Assembly (NCBI RefSeq): GCF_042685745.1
Contig: NZ_JBHUNT010000001.1
Span: 4,836,001 to 4,900,000 of the forward strand
Length of the DNA stretch: 64,000 nucleotides
Direction: 5' to 3'
Source: Prauserella_A oleivorans
GTDB taxonomy: Bacteria > Actinomycetota > Actinomycetes > Mycobacteriales > Pseudonocardiaceae
The position numbers were made by a program, and so were the translations under genes. The notes beneath the pieces were generated by a model. The model searched no databases and was not told where the DNA came from. It saw only the letters and a program-made list of their open reading frames with translations. Shown here piece after piece: positions 1 through 8,557 of the stretch; position 1 is the first letter of the stretch, and every line of letters begins with the position of its first letter.

Positions 1-1428
1 GACGGCACGCGGGCACTTGTAGTGCGCGAGGCGGGCCCGGCAGTACTCGATCAGCTCCGTGCCCAGTTCCGGCCCGGGGGCCGCATGAGCCGCGGGCACG
101 ACCAGAGCATGCACGATCTGGCCGTATTCCTCGTCGGGGACACCGATCACCGCCACGTCGTCGACCGAGGTGTGCAGCAGGAGCACGTCCTCGGCCTCCT
201 GCGGATGAATGTTCACGCCACCCGAGATGATGAGCTGATCGCGCCGGCCGGTCAGGTACAGATAGCCGTCCTCGTCGAGATACCCGAGGTCGCCGACGGT
301 CCGCCAGCCGCGTGGGTCCGTCGACGCCTGCGTCTTGCGCTCGTCCCCCTGATACCGGAACGCACCGGCTCCCTCGAACCACACGGTGCCGATCTCGCCG
401 GGTGGCAGCTCGGCTCCGTCGGGGTCGGTGATGTGGATCGTGCCGGTAAGCGCTCGTCCCACGGAGCCCGGGTGCGCCGCGACCTCCGTGGGCCCGATGT
501 GGCAGTTGCCGTAGCTCTCCGAGGCGCCGTACAGCTCGTGCACGACCGGGCCCCACCACTCCATGAGCCGCTGCTTGACCTCGTGCGGGCAGGGCGCGCC
601 CCCGGTGATGGCCACTCGCAGGCTGCTCAGGTCGTACCGCGTCCTGGTCTCTTCGGAGAGCCGCAGCAGACGCAGCAACATGGTCGGGACGAACTGGGCA
701 TGCGTGACGCGGTAGCGGTCGATCGCCTCCAGGACCAGCTCCGGATCGAACTTCTCCAGGCACACGACCGTGCCGCCGAGCTGGGTGACCGCGAGGACGA
801 ACCGGAACGGTGCCGTGTGGTAGGTCGGCGCCGGGGAGAGGTACACCGTGTCCCCGTCCAGGTCGAACAGCTCGGTGTAGCGCCCGAGGTGCGGCGGCGC
901 GTCAGCTGGGTGGATGTCGCTGCCTGGATGCAGGATGCCCTTCGGCGTGCCGGTGGTGCCGGAGCTGAACATCATGCGGCCACCCAGCCGCTCGCGGGGA
1001 AGTGGATCGGCCGGCATGGCCTCGATCGCGGCCTCGTAGTCAGGCAGAGTTCCGTCGCCATCGATCGCCAGCGTCGGTGGTGCCTCGGGCACCCCGCGGA
1101 GCGCCGTCTGGCTCGCCGGACCCGCCAGCAGTAGCTCCGCGCCGGACGCCCGCAACACCTCGGAGAGCTCACGCGCGCCGAGATGCCAGTTGACCGGCGC
1201 CAGGCATCGCCCCGACCGGGCCGCCGCCCAGATCATCTCCGCCCATTCGAGCCGGTTCTCGCAGGCCACGGCGACGGTCGCGGTCGGCGACAGCCCGTAG
1301 GAGTCGAACACCCGGGCCAGCTGAACGGATCGCCGGTCGAGGTCGGCGTAGCTGATGCTCCGGCCCGAACCGGCCATGACCATCGCCTGGTGTGCCGGCT
1401 TGTCGACGGCGTGTACTCCGGGATACAT
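1..1428 (-). CDS. AMP-dependent acyl-CoA synthetase, C-terminus cut by window edge
   Basis: A reverse-strand reading frame with no stop runs from ATG at 1428 to the window edge (476 codons). It is an ANL-superfamily ligase activating a carboxylic acid to its CoA thioester through an acyl-AMP. Visible motifs are the P-loop-like MMFSSGTTGTPKG (A3), HELYGASESYGN (A5), GWRTVGDLGYLDEDGYLYLT (A7) with GRRDQLIISGGVNIHP (A8), and RLAHYKCPRAV near the end. The last part, with the A10 lysine, lies outside the window. The start sits 2 bases after the stop of the upstream gene, so the two are co-transcribed. The long + strand frame here is only its shadow. Substrate not predictable; it is paralogous to the ligase at 2150-3670. 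Confidence 0.9.
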   Translation of the reverse strand, partial: MYPGVHAVDKPAHQAMVMAGSGRSISYADLDRRSVQLARVFDSYGLSPTATVAVACENRLEWAEMIWAAARSGRCLAPVNWHLGARELSEVLRASGAELLLAGPASQTALRGVPEAPPTLAIDGDGTLPDYEAAIEAMPADPLPRERLGGRMMFSSGTTGTPKGILHPGSDIHPADAPPHLGRYTELFDLDGDTVYLSPAPTYHTAPFRFVLAVTQLGGTVVCLEKFDPELVLEAIDRYRVTHAQFVPTMLLRLLRLSEETRTRYDLSSLRVAITGGAPCPHEVKQRLMEWWGPVVHELYGASESYGNCHIGPTEVAAHPGSVGRALTGTIHITDPDGAELPPGEIGTVWFEGAGAFRYQGDERKTQASTDPRGWRTVGDLGYLDEDGYLYLTGRRDQLIISGGVNIHPQEAEDVLLLHTSVDDVAVIGVPDEEYGQIVHALVVPAAHAAPGPELGTELIEYCRARLAHYKCPRAV

Positions 1429-1430
1429 CG

Positions 1431-2075
1431 TCAGACGGCTCGGCCTGCCGCCGCCTCTTCCTCCCGCGTACGCCCGAGCAGGCCGATCAACTCCTCGTGC
1501 AGTTCGAACCACACGGTGTGGTAGCTGTCCATGATCGGTCGAGCGACATACTGGTGCTCCCCCGCCCGAATCTGCTCCAGCGCGGCCACGAATCGCGGCG
1601 GGTAGTGCGCCAGCCTCGGTGCCTCGGCGACGATCCGGTCGAGCAAGGGCATGAACTCGCTGTGCAAGGCGTCCAGCTTGGCCAGCACGCCGGCGTCGTA
1701 ATCGGGATCGGAATGGTCGTTGGGTTGGCCGTCATCACGCATCTGCCACGAGGTGATGATCGACTTGAAGCCGGTGTTGTGCCGGTCGAATTCGTGATAC
1801 AAGCCTTCGAGGCGCTGCTGGTCGATCTGGCCGCGCTCGGCGACGAGCAGCGCGGCCAGCCGCTCCCGCCCCTCCGGCGTGAGCCGGGCACTCGACCCCT
1901 TCTGGACACAGAAGCCGGCGGCGACGGCGGAGACCAGCAGGTCGCCACACGCGTCCTCGGTGTGCTGCAGCGAACCCGGCAGGTCATCGGGCTTGACCCT
2001 GCCCTTCAACCGGAGAAGCTGCAGCAGCGACAGCTCCAGTTCCTCGGCGCTTCGCGGGATGGACGTGCGCGTCAT
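1431..2075 (-). CDS. Winged-helix-like protein of unknown function
   Basis: A 214-residue protein I do not recognise as a named family. The first ~80 residues look like a winged helix (helical start, then VAAGFCVQKGSSARLTPEGR resembling a wing). The rest is helical with a conserved-looking stretch FDRHNTGFKSIITSWQMRD followed by acidic residues. ATG at 2075 is preferred to GTG 2093 because GGTGAGGAG lies about 10 bases upstream and overlaps the GTG. It heads the operon with the acyl-CoA synthetase, and an island operator lies directly upstream (2103-2122). It could be a regulator or an accessory subunit; a link with the PEP-utilising protein at 28639 is possible but unproven. Confidence 0.75.
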   Translation of the reverse strand: MTRTSIPRSAEELELSLLQLLRLKGRVKPDDLPGSLQHTEDACGDLLVSAVAAGFCVQKGSSARLTPEGRERLAALLVAERGQIDQQRLEGLYHEFDRHNTGFKSIITSWQMRDDGQPNDHSDPDYDAGVLAKLDALHSEFMPLLDRIVAEAPRLAHYPPRFVAALEQIRAGEHQYVARPIMDSYHTVWFELHEELIGLLGRTREEEAAAGRAV

Positions 2076-2102
2076 TGCGTAGCCGCTCCTCACCGTGACA
2101 TT

Positions 2103-2122
2103 TGGTCTATTTCACGACTATT
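2103..2122. promoter_or_regulatory. Island operator, upstream of 2075 gene
   Basis: GGTCT (2104-2108), six bases, then CGACT (2115-2119): a diverged copy of the island motif ACTCT-N6-AGAGT with the same half-site spacing. It lies just upstream of the leftward gene starting at 2075. Confidence 0.5.
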
Positions 2123-2149
2123 GATGGTACGTGTGTTCGTTCCGGGAAG

Positions 2150-3670
2150 CTAGGCCGGCACGAAGTCGGCCTTGAGCCTGCGCTTGTCGAGCTTGCCCAT
2201 GGCCGAACGCGGCAGCGACGGGACGAACTCGACGGATCGCGGGCACTTGTAGTGCGCCAGGCGCTCCCGGCAGAAGGTCAGGACGTCCGCGGGGTCCGGC
2301 GGCGTCCGTGGGTCACGAGGCACGACCACAGCCTTGAGCTCCTCCCCCATCTCCGGATGGGGGACACCGATGCACGCCACCTCCTCGATCTCCGGGTGCG
2401 TGGCAAGCACGAGCTCCGACTCGGCGGGGTAGATGTTGACCCCACCCGACACGATCATGTCCGAGAACCGGTCGGTGATGTAGACGTAGCCGTCCTCGTC
2501 GATGTATCCGACCTCCCCGAGAGTGAAGACTCCCGGTTCGAGATGGACACTGCGCTGCTTCTCCGGCGCCTGGTGGTAGACGATCCCACGCCCGGTGGTG
2601 TCCCGGAAGTACAAGCGACCTTCGGTACCGGATGGAAGCTCACGACCGTTCTCGTCGACGACCAAGGCCTCGAACGGCGGCACGGGCCTGCCCACGGAAC
2701 CGACGTGGTCGAGCCATTCGGTCGCACTGATCAGGCAGGTGGTGCCCACCTCACTGGCACCGTAGCTCTCCCAGATGACCTCGCCCCACCACGCGATCAT
2801 GGACCGCTTCACGTCAGCCGGGCACTTCGAACCGACCTGGAGGACGTAGCGCAGGGACGAGACGTCGTAGCGCTCGCGCACGTCCGACGGAAGCGAGAGC
2901 AGCCGGATGAAATGCGTCGGAACCATGACCGTGCTGCCGATCCGGTACCGCTCGATCGAGGTCAGCACCGTCTCGGCGTCGAACCGGCCGAGCACGGTCA
3001 CCGGCACCCCGGCGACCAGCAGGCGCGTGCTCACTAGCGGCCCACTGTGGTACATCGGCCCCACGACCAGATGCGGACCGTACCCGGCCCACGAGTTCCT
3101 GCCCAGTCGCTCGACGTGCTCCGCGATGTCGGCCCCACCGACGAACGAGGTCGGCGGCAACTCGGTGCCCTTGGGCGCGCCGGTGGTACCGGACGTGTAG
3201 ACGAGCGCAGGCAACGGCGTCCGGTCGACCGGAGGTTCGGAGTCGGCCGCCGAGCCCAGCCAGTCCTCCCACGAGCGCGCGCCCTCGACGACACCGCCGC
3301 GGGTGACGACCAAGGAGACCCCGGCGGCGCGGGCTGCGTCGACCGCTCGCTGCGCGGTCGACGCATCCGCCAGCACGACGTCCACTCCGGCATCGGAGAA
3401 GATGTACGCCGCCTCGTCCGCCGTGAGGTGGAAATTCACCGGCACCGCCGAGCATCCGGCGAGCGTCGCTGCGACGTAGCACAGCAGGGTTTCGGCGGAG
3501 TTCTCCGCGAAGACGGCGACCCGCCGAGCCGGGCGGAACCGCACGTCCAGCAGCCCGTTGATCATTTGCCTGAGCAGCCGATCGACCTCGCTCCAGGTCA
3601 TTTCCCGGTCGGCCGAACGAAGCGCGATCTCGGCAGGCCGCTGCCGGGCCAGCACCGCGGCGAAGGTCAT
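2150..3670 (-). CDS. AMP-dependent acyl-CoA synthetase
   Basis: A complete 506-residue ANL-family acyl-CoA ligase. Motifs seen: LVYTSGTTGAPKGTE (A3, ~160), WESYGASEVGTT (A5), GEVGYIDEDGYVYITDRFSD (A7), MIVSGGVNIYP (A8), and the C-terminal PRSAMGKLDKRRLK with the A10 lysine. ATG 3670 was chosen over TTG 3676 because GAGGAG lies six bases upstream of it. It has its own promoter region with an island operator at 3709-3730. It probably primes a carboxylated substrate or side chain for CoA-dependent breakdown. Exact substrate unknown. Confidence 0.93.
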   Translation of the reverse strand: MTFAAVLARQRPAEIALRSADREMTWSEVDRLLRQMINGLLDVRFRPARRVAVFAENSAETLLCYVAATLAGCSAVPVNFHLTADEAAYIFSDAGVDVVLADASTAQRAVDAARAAGVSLVVTRGGVVEGARSWEDWLGSAADSEPPVDRTPLPALVYTSGTTGAPKGTELPPTSFVGGADIAEHVERLGRNSWAGYGPHLVVGPMYHSGPLVSTRLLVAGVPVTVLGRFDAETVLTSIERYRIGSTVMVPTHFIRLLSLPSDVRERYDVSSLRYVLQVGSKCPADVKRSMIAWWGEVIWESYGASEVGTTCLISATEWLDHVGSVGRPVPPFEALVVDENGRELPSGTEGRLYFRDTTGRGIVYHQAPEKQRSVHLEPGVFTLGEVGYIDEDGYVYITDRFSDMIVSGGVNIYPAESELVLATHPEIEEVACIGVPHPEMGEELKAVVVPRDPRTPPDPADVLTFCRERLAHYKCPRSVEFVPSLPRSAMGKLDKRRLKADFVPA

Positions 3671-3708
3671 CCCCAACTCCTCGTTGATCGGAACGGCTCT
3701 CCCGCAGA

Positions 3709-3730
3709 TTAGTCTACAACTGAACTATTG
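3709..3730. promoter_or_regulatory. Island operator, upstream of acyl-CoA synthetase
   Basis: AGTCT (3711-3715), six bases, GAACT (3722-3726). It occupies the promoter position of the ligase starting at 3670 and has the spacing shared by all island sites. Confidence 0.6.
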
Positions 3731-3747
3731 TCCATTGGATCTTTTCG

Positions 3748-4770
3748 TTAGCGGCCGGCGATCACACGCTCGAGCTCGCGCGACTTTCCGGGCCGGCCAC
3801 GGTCGGCCGAGACCGCGCTGACGCTGATGTATCCGCGCGCCAGGGCCGCGGTGTCGCTGTTCGGACTCAGCCGCGGCGCGGGCTCCACCGCCCCGTAGGC
3901 CAGCTGATACGTGTCCGCACCCGACTTGCGGTACGAGAACCGGTCCAGTGCGACCCCGCCGACGTCGGTCCACCGCGGCTCCGGCTCCACACCGGGAACC
4001 ACATCCGGACCGTTCACGTTGAGCAGCACCTGATCGCGCACGAGGTGCCGGCTCACGCCACCGGCGAGTACCCGCTCCACCAAACCTGTCGCGTAGGTCG
4101 CTACCGTTCGGTAGGTGTCCACTGAAGGGACGCTCGTCGCCCGAGTGCCGGCACTCACCGCGATCGCCGGCGCCCCGTGCTCGAGGGCCGCGGTCGCGGC
4201 GCCGACGGTCCCCGACAGGTTGACCGACAGGTCGGTGTTGGCCCCGGAGTTGATGCCCGAGAGCACAAGGTCCGGGCCGCCCGACCAGCCGACCCGGTCG
4301 GCGAGGAGCGTGCCCAGCGCGAGATCCACGGCATCGGCGGGAGTGACCGACGCCGAGGCTGGCTCACAGGACTCCGCGCCCTGGCAGACGCCGAGCACCA
4401 CGCCACGACTGGGCGCCGTCGAGCAGTCGGCGGCATACTCGTCCGGCATGTCGGCGGGCGGCGCCACGGTGACCTGCGCCGCGGCCGCCGAAGCCCGGCT
4501 TCGACCACTCTGCTGCCCCCACGGGCCGACCACGACCACGTCCGCTCCGGCCCGGCAGAGCGACTTGCGGAGCTCGTACAACCCCCGGCCGTCGGCCCCA
4601 TCCGGACGGGCCGCCTGCACGGAGTCGTCGTTCGCCAGCAGAATGCGCACGCCGGCCAGTGGCGGGGCGTTCACGTCGCCGTCCACCGCGCCGGCCTGCG
4701 GTACCGAGCCGCCTGCCGCCAGCACGCCGGCAAGCGCCGTCGCGAGCAGCGTCTTCCTCGTGTTCATCAT
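3748..4770 (-). CDS. Exported SurE-like phosphatase
   Basis: A 340-residue SurE-fold protein (5'/3'-nucleotidase, broad phosphomonoesterase). After a signal peptide (MNTRK, hydrophobic run, AGAVDG around residue 30) come the SurE signatures VRILLANDDS near 45 and LVLSGINSGANTD near 170, which carry the metal-binding Asp/Asn residues. SurE is normally cytoplasmic and about 250 residues, so the export signal and longer insertions are notable. Start ATG 4770 was taken; GTG 4782 is in frame but neither has a strong ribosome-binding site. An operator lies right upstream (4787-4804). It may remove phosphate from a substrate outside the membrane; this is inference. Confidence 0.85.
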   Translation of the reverse strand: MMNTRKTLLATALAGVLAAGGSVPQAGAVDGDVNAPPLAGVRILLANDDSVQAARPDGADGRGLYELRKSLCRAGADVVVVGPWGQQSGRSRASAAAAQVTVAPPADMPDEYAADCSTAPSRGVVLGVCQGAESCEPASASVTPADAVDLALGTLLADRVGWSGGPDLVLSGINSGANTDLSVNLSGTVGAATAALEHGAPAIAVSAGTRATSVPSVDTYRTVATYATGLVERVLAGGVSRHLVRDQVLLNVNGPDVVPGVEPEPRWTDVGGVALDRFSYRKSGADTYQLAYGAVEPAPRLSPNSDTAALARGYISVSAVSADRGRPGKSRELERVIAGR

Positions 4771-4786
4771 GAGCACCGACACTAGT

Positions 4787-4804
4787 AACTCTAGTTTTAG
4801 AGTA
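4787..4804. promoter_or_regulatory. Island operator between SurE-like gene and MarR gene
   Basis: Perfect half-sites ACTCT (4788-4792) and AGAGT (4799-4803) with six bases between. It lies between the divergent genes starting at 4770 and 4938 and is one of the best matches to the consensus, so likely an autoregulatory MarR site. Confidence 0.7.
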
Positions 4805-4874
4805 GTTGTCGTTCAGGCGAAGAACAGCCGAAGCGCCTGGACGACCGCGCGGCCACTCACGTCCGGGAACGCCG

Positions 4875-4895
4875 CAGAGTAAACTGTCGAGTAAC
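4875..4895. promoter_or_regulatory. Possible secondary half-sites before MarR gene
   Basis: GAGTAA at 4877-4882 and again at 4889-4894, direct repeats about one helical turn apart and resembling half of the island operator, 44 bases before the MarR start. Weak. Confidence 0.3.
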
Positions 4896-4937
4896 CGACC
4901 ACCACCCGAGACAGACCCGACTGGGGGATCAGCGCCC

Positions 4938-5472
4938 ATGGCCACACGCAAGGCGGCCGACACCGCCACACCGGACACGATGACCGACCCTGTGGACTGG
5001 GCTCACCACTACTGGCAGGAACACGGGCTCCAGGGGGACGAACAGCGATTCCTGGCCATGTCGTCGCTCCTCCGGTACCAGCGGCTGGTCGTGGACGCGG
5101 TGGAGGAGGCCCTGCGGGCCCACAAGCTGAACCTCACCGACTACCTGGTGCTCATGACCCTCCAGCTGTCGGAGAACGGCACCCGGCTGATCAGCAACCT
5201 CGCCCGCAGCCTCATGGTGCACGCGACCACCGCGACCCTGGCCACCGACCGCCTGCAGAAGCGGCGACTGATCAGCCGCACCCCCACACCCCACCGACCG
5301 ACGGGCCACGTGCATCACGATCACGGCCACCGGACGCAAGCTGGTACACAAGGCGACGATCACACTGAGCGAGATCGGCTTCGGCATGGGCGACGCGAAG
5401 CCGGAGGCCGTTGAAGGACTGGTCGGCCTGCTGGCCGAGCTCCGGACCGCGGCCGGCGACACCGGGCGCTGA
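4938..5472 (+). pseudogene. MarR-family regulator with a single-base frameshift
   Basis: From ATG 4938 the frame encodes a MarR-type protein (LNLTDYLVLMTLQLSENGTR, then VHATTATLATDRLQKR) for about 115 residues, then loses similarity. Switching frame by one base at the C5 run 5281-5285 restores RRATCITITATGRKL and continues to TGA 5472, matching the intact paralogue at 10901-11452 along its whole length. The span is 535 nt, i.e. 3n+1. So either the gene carries a one-base insertion or the assembly has an extra C. If intact it would be a ~178-residue winged-helix dimer controlling the island operators. A leftward promoter with an operator faces it. Confidence 0.8.
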
Positions 5473-5505
5473 GGACAGCGAGCACAGGCAACAACCCTCT
5501 GGCGC

Positions 5506-5541
5506 ATTACTCTAGCTCCAATTACTCTTGCGTTAGAGTAA
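5506..5541. promoter_or_regulatory. Island operator upstream of kinase-fold gene
   Basis: ACTCT (5524-5528), six bases, AGAGT (5535-5539): perfect half-sites flanked by T and A to give an 18-bp inverted repeat. A further ACTCT half-site lies at 5509-5513. The site ends 24 bases before the GTG at 5564. Confidence 0.7.
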
Positions 5542-5563
5542 ATTCCGTCGGAGGGAGTGGCCT

Positions 5564-6964
5564 GTGCACGCAAGGCTTTCTGCGGGACAGGACGCCGTCA
5601 CCTCGGTCGAACAGGCGCTGGCGGCCGAGCTGGCGGCCGTGCCGGCAGGAAGCGAGCAGGCGGAGGCGGCCGAGGAACTGGGCGCCGCGCTGCTCCGTCG
5701 CGCCTCGCTGGACGATCAGGTAGCGCAACGACGGGATCGCCACGCCGCCGAGCTGCACGCCCGAATCGAGGCGGTGCTGCCCGGAGCCACCGGGGCGGTG
5801 GACACGCTGCTCGAGGCGCTCAGCAGCAACGCCGACGCGTTGTCCGTCCGAGCGCTCTCGGACCCGGACGTGGCGGAAACGCTCCGCGGCATCGCGTCCG
5901 TGCTGGTGGAGACGGAGCTACCGGAGGTCGCACCGCACCGGTCCGGGAACGCGACACGGGACGAGTCGACCGCGTACCGCGCGGCGGCAGCACCGAGCGT
6001 GACCGAGGAGCAACTGCTGGCGTGCCTGCGTGCACAGAGCGGGCCAGGCGTCACCATCCACCGGATCACCGGGCTTCGTATGCTGTCGGGAGGCTTCTCG
6101 AAGGAGATGCTCGCCGCCACGGTCGAGCACTCCGAGGGCAGCGACGACATCGTCATCCGCAAGGTGGCTGCCGGGCGGACGGCGCACACCCTGGGCGGGG
6201 AGTTCGCCGCCCTGGCGTTCGCCTGGCGGGGTGGGGTTCCGGTCGCGGAACCGCTATGGCTGGACGAGCAGGCCTTGGGTACGCCCGCCTTCGCCACCCG
6301 GAAGGCGGCCGGGGGGTGCCTGGGCGACGTCTGGGGGCCCACTGGGCCCGTCGACCGGGAAGCGGGAACCGCGATCGCGGCGGCACTGGCGCGGCTGCAT
6401 TCGCTCGATACCGCCGGTCTGACGGACGCACCGCTGCCGCCGATGGTCACCCGCCGAGAGATCATCGCCGCGATCGAGGAACGACGGGACGTGCTGGATG
6501 CCGTCTCCACTCCGTCGACACCCTTCGCCACGATGTTCGCGCTCGTCCTGGGCTGGCTCCGCGCACACGCTCCGGCCGACGTTCGCGACCCGGTTCTGGT
6601 CCATGGTGACTTCGGCCTGCACAACCTCCTGCTGGACGGCACCAAGCTCACCGCGGTACTGGACTGGGAACGCGCTCACCTGGGCCACCCCGCCGAGGAT
6701 CTCACCTACTTGCGTCCGAGCATCGAACCCGTACTCGGCTGGGAGGGGTTCCTGGAGGCTTACCAGGCGGCCGGTGGCAAACCTCCGGATGCCGACCGGC
6801 TCACGTTCTACACGGTGTGGCACGACATCTGGCGCGGCATCTCGGCATATCGGATGCGCGCCAAGTTCCTCGCCGACCCCAGCAGGATTTCCGATGCGAT
6901 GGCCGGTCTGCTCATGTCACCCAGATTCCTGCTGCGCGCGGTCCGTACCGCCTTCCACCTCTGA
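5564..6964 (+). CDS. Aminoglycoside-phosphotransferase-fold kinase with N-terminal helical domain
   Basis: A 466-residue protein. Residues ~160-440 form an APH/choline-kinase fold with an intact catalytic loop: H347-G-D349 ... N354 and the metal-binding D367 in AVLDWE. The first ~140 residues are alanine-rich helices resembling the small helical partner encoded at 8087-8557. In the bacterial levulinate pathway an APH-type kinase (LvaA) with a small helper (LvaB) phosphorylates the hydroxyl of 4-hydroxyacyl-CoA; this gene could be a fusion of such a pair. GTG 5564 is preceded by GGAGGGA. It is followed 10 bases later by the AttH-like gene. Substrate inferred only: a hydroxylated acyl-CoA or alcohol, not an antibiotic. 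Confidence 0.85.
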   Translation: MHARLSAGQDAVTSVEQALAAELAAVPAGSEQAEAAEELGAALLRRASLDDQVAQRRDRHAAELHARIEAVLPGATGAVDTLLEALSSNADALSVRALSDPDVAETLRGIASVLVETELPEVAPHRSGNATRDESTAYRAAAAPSVTEEQLLACLRAQSGPGVTIHRITGLRMLSGGFSKEMLAATVEHSEGSDDIVIRKVAAGRTAHTLGGEFAALAFAWRGGVPVAEPLWLDEQALGTPAFATRKAAGGCLGDVWGPTGPVDREAGTAIAAALARLHSLDTAGLTDAPLPPMVTRREIIAAIEERRDVLDAVSTPSTPFATMFALVLGWLRAHAPADVRDPVLVHGDFGLHNLLLDGTKLTAVLDWERAHLGHPAEDLTYLRPSIEPVLGWEGFLEAYQAAGGKPPDADRLTFYTVWHDIWRGISAYRMRAKFLADPSRISDAMAGLLMSPRFLLRAVRTAFHL

Positions 6965-6974
6965 CGGGGGCTCC

Positions 6975-8051
6975 ATGCTGACCGACTTGGACGAGACGCT
7001 GTTCCACCAGTTCCCGCAGCCGCTCTCGGTCGTCGCCACAAGCGACCACCGCTTCTTCGACCGGTTCTGGTTCTGCGGAGCGGACCCGGCAGGCGGTGCG
7101 GCGTTCTTCGCCGGCTTCGGCCGCTATCCGAACATGGGCACCCGCGACGGTTTCCTGTCCGTGCTGGACGGCGAGACCCAGCACAACCTTCGCGTCTCGA
7201 CCCAGGCGCCGGCCGCCGACGAGCGGCTGGCCGGGACGGCCGGACCACTCCGGGTCGAGGTTCTGGAGCCGTACCGGCACATCGCCCTGACACTCGACGC
7301 GCCGGAGGTGAGGGCGGAGCTGGAGTTCCGCACGTCGCTCGCGCCGCGGTTGGAACGACAGCACACCGAACTGCGCAACGGCCGGGTTCTCCAGGATCAG
7401 CAGCGCTACGTCCAGGTCGGCCGATGGAACGGCGTCATCTCCGTGGGCGATCGACGCCATGAGATCGCCGACTGGTGGGGAGACCGTGACCACGCCTGGG
7501 GCGTGCGCGTCGACGTCGGCGGTCTGGAGCCACCCGACATGAGCGAGCGGACACGCAGCTTGACAGTGTGGTGCAGCTTCTCCACCGCGTCCTGCCACGG
7601 GATGTTCCAGCTTCGTGAGTACGCCGACCGGCGACCGACCTACCTCGACGGCACGCTCTACCGCGATGGTGAACCCGTGGACGTGACGGGCATCGACCAC
7701 GAGATCGACTTCGTGCCCGGGACGGCGAACTACCGGCGAGCCACCATCCGGCTTCACCTCGCGGACGGCACGACGACCGAGATCGTCGCGGAGCCGCTCA
7801 CCAAGAGCGCGTGGGCCGGCCGGGGTGGCGGGTACAGCCGCGGGTTCCGTGACGGCAAGGGGTTCGGCGCGCGGCGGGGCGAGGTCGTCGAGTACGACGT
7901 GTACGACGTGGGTGACGCCACCCAGGTCTTCCTGGACGGCGCACCGGTCCCAGCGGGCCACCGCGAGCAGATGGCGCGGCTGACCGTCGACGGCGAACCG
8001 GGCGTGGGCCATCTCCCGATCATGGACCGGAGCGGCCGGCTTCCGGGGTGA
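6975..8051 (+). CDS. AttH/CrtC-like lipocalin-type protein
   Basis: A 358-residue protein resembling the AttH / hydroxyneurosporene-synthase-like double beta-barrel group. Shared marks with the paralogue at 14058-15230 are EPYRHIALTLD near 95 and ADWWGDRDHAWGVR near 165. CrtC-type members hydrate terpenoid double bonds, but most homologues have no assigned reaction. ATG 6975 follows the kinase gene by 10 bases with GGGGG upstream, so both form one unit. In this island it may bind or hydrate a hydrophobic substrate; this is inference. Confidence 0.75.
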   Translation: MLTDLDETLFHQFPQPLSVVATSDHRFFDRFWFCGADPAGGAAFFAGFGRYPNMGTRDGFLSVLDGETQHNLRVSTQAPAADERLAGTAGPLRVEVLEPYRHIALTLDAPEVRAELEFRTSLAPRLERQHTELRNGRVLQDQQRYVQVGRWNGVISVGDRRHEIADWWGDRDHAWGVRVDVGGLEPPDMSERTRSLTVWCSFSTASCHGMFQLREYADRRPTYLDGTLYRDGEPVDVTGIDHEIDFVPGTANYRRATIRLHLADGTTTEIVAEPLTKSAWAGRGGGYSRGFRDGKGFGARRGEVVEYDVYDVGDATQVFLDGAPVPAGHREQMARLTVDGEPGVGHLPIMDRSGRLPG

Positions 8052-8086
8052 ACCGGGAACCCGACCTCGTTCGCTGCGTCGTTCGG

Positions 8087-8557
8087 TCAGCGGCGTGGGC
8101 CGGTGAACGCCTCGACCAGCCACGGTCGCTGACGCTCCAGCTGGTGTCGCAGATACTCCCGCCCGGCCGCGCGGGCGGGGTCGTCGCGGTCCGGCAGCGC
8201 CGCGATCAACGTGTCCAGGGCACTCCGCAGGCACCTGGCCTCCGCGCCGAGCCTGCCGACCGTCGTCGGGGCATCCAGCTCCCCTGCCGCACGCAACGCC
8301 GCCTCCACCACCCGGCGCGGCTCGTCGGGCAGGGTCGGCGCCCAGGTCTCGAGCAGCGCACGGAGCTCGGAGTTGTCCGCGGCCAGCGCGGGCTCCTCGT
8401 GCTCGACCCGGCTTCGCACCATCCGGAGCAGCTGGGCCACGGTGCGGCACAGGCTCGCCGTGTAGCCGTCGTCGTCGGCGCTGACCTTCGGGGCGATGTC
8501 CCGCTCGATGGTGGTGATGGTCGCCGCCAGCACCTCCGGAACCGTTGGCTCGATCAT
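8087..8557 (-). CDS. Small helical protein, probable kinase partner (LvaB/DUF6285-like)
   Basis: A 156-residue all-helical protein without motifs of a known enzyme. Its start (VPEVLAATITTIERDIAPKV) resembles DUF6285-type proteins that sit beside APH-fold phosphotransferases, such as LvaB beside LvaA in levulinate catabolism. ATG 8557 overlaps the stop of the upstream kinase-fold gene (ATGA), implying translational coupling and equal dosage, as expected for a complex. The longer frame reaching 9097 is a shadow of the neighbour. Family assignment is from pattern memory and moderate. Confidence 0.65.
   Translation of the reverse strand: MIEPTVPEVLAATITTIERDIAPKVSADDDGYTASLCRTVAQLLRMVRSRVEHEEPALAADNSELRALLETWAPTLPDEPRRVVEAALRAAGELDAPTTVGRLGAEARCLRSALDTLIAALPDRDDPARAAGREYLRHQLERQRPWLVEAFTGPRR

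Noticed and set aside
22..1134. Long + strand open frame
   Set aside because: Shadow of the reverse-strand acyl-CoA synthetase, whose ANL motifs are all present; the + product is low-complexity R/H/G rich.
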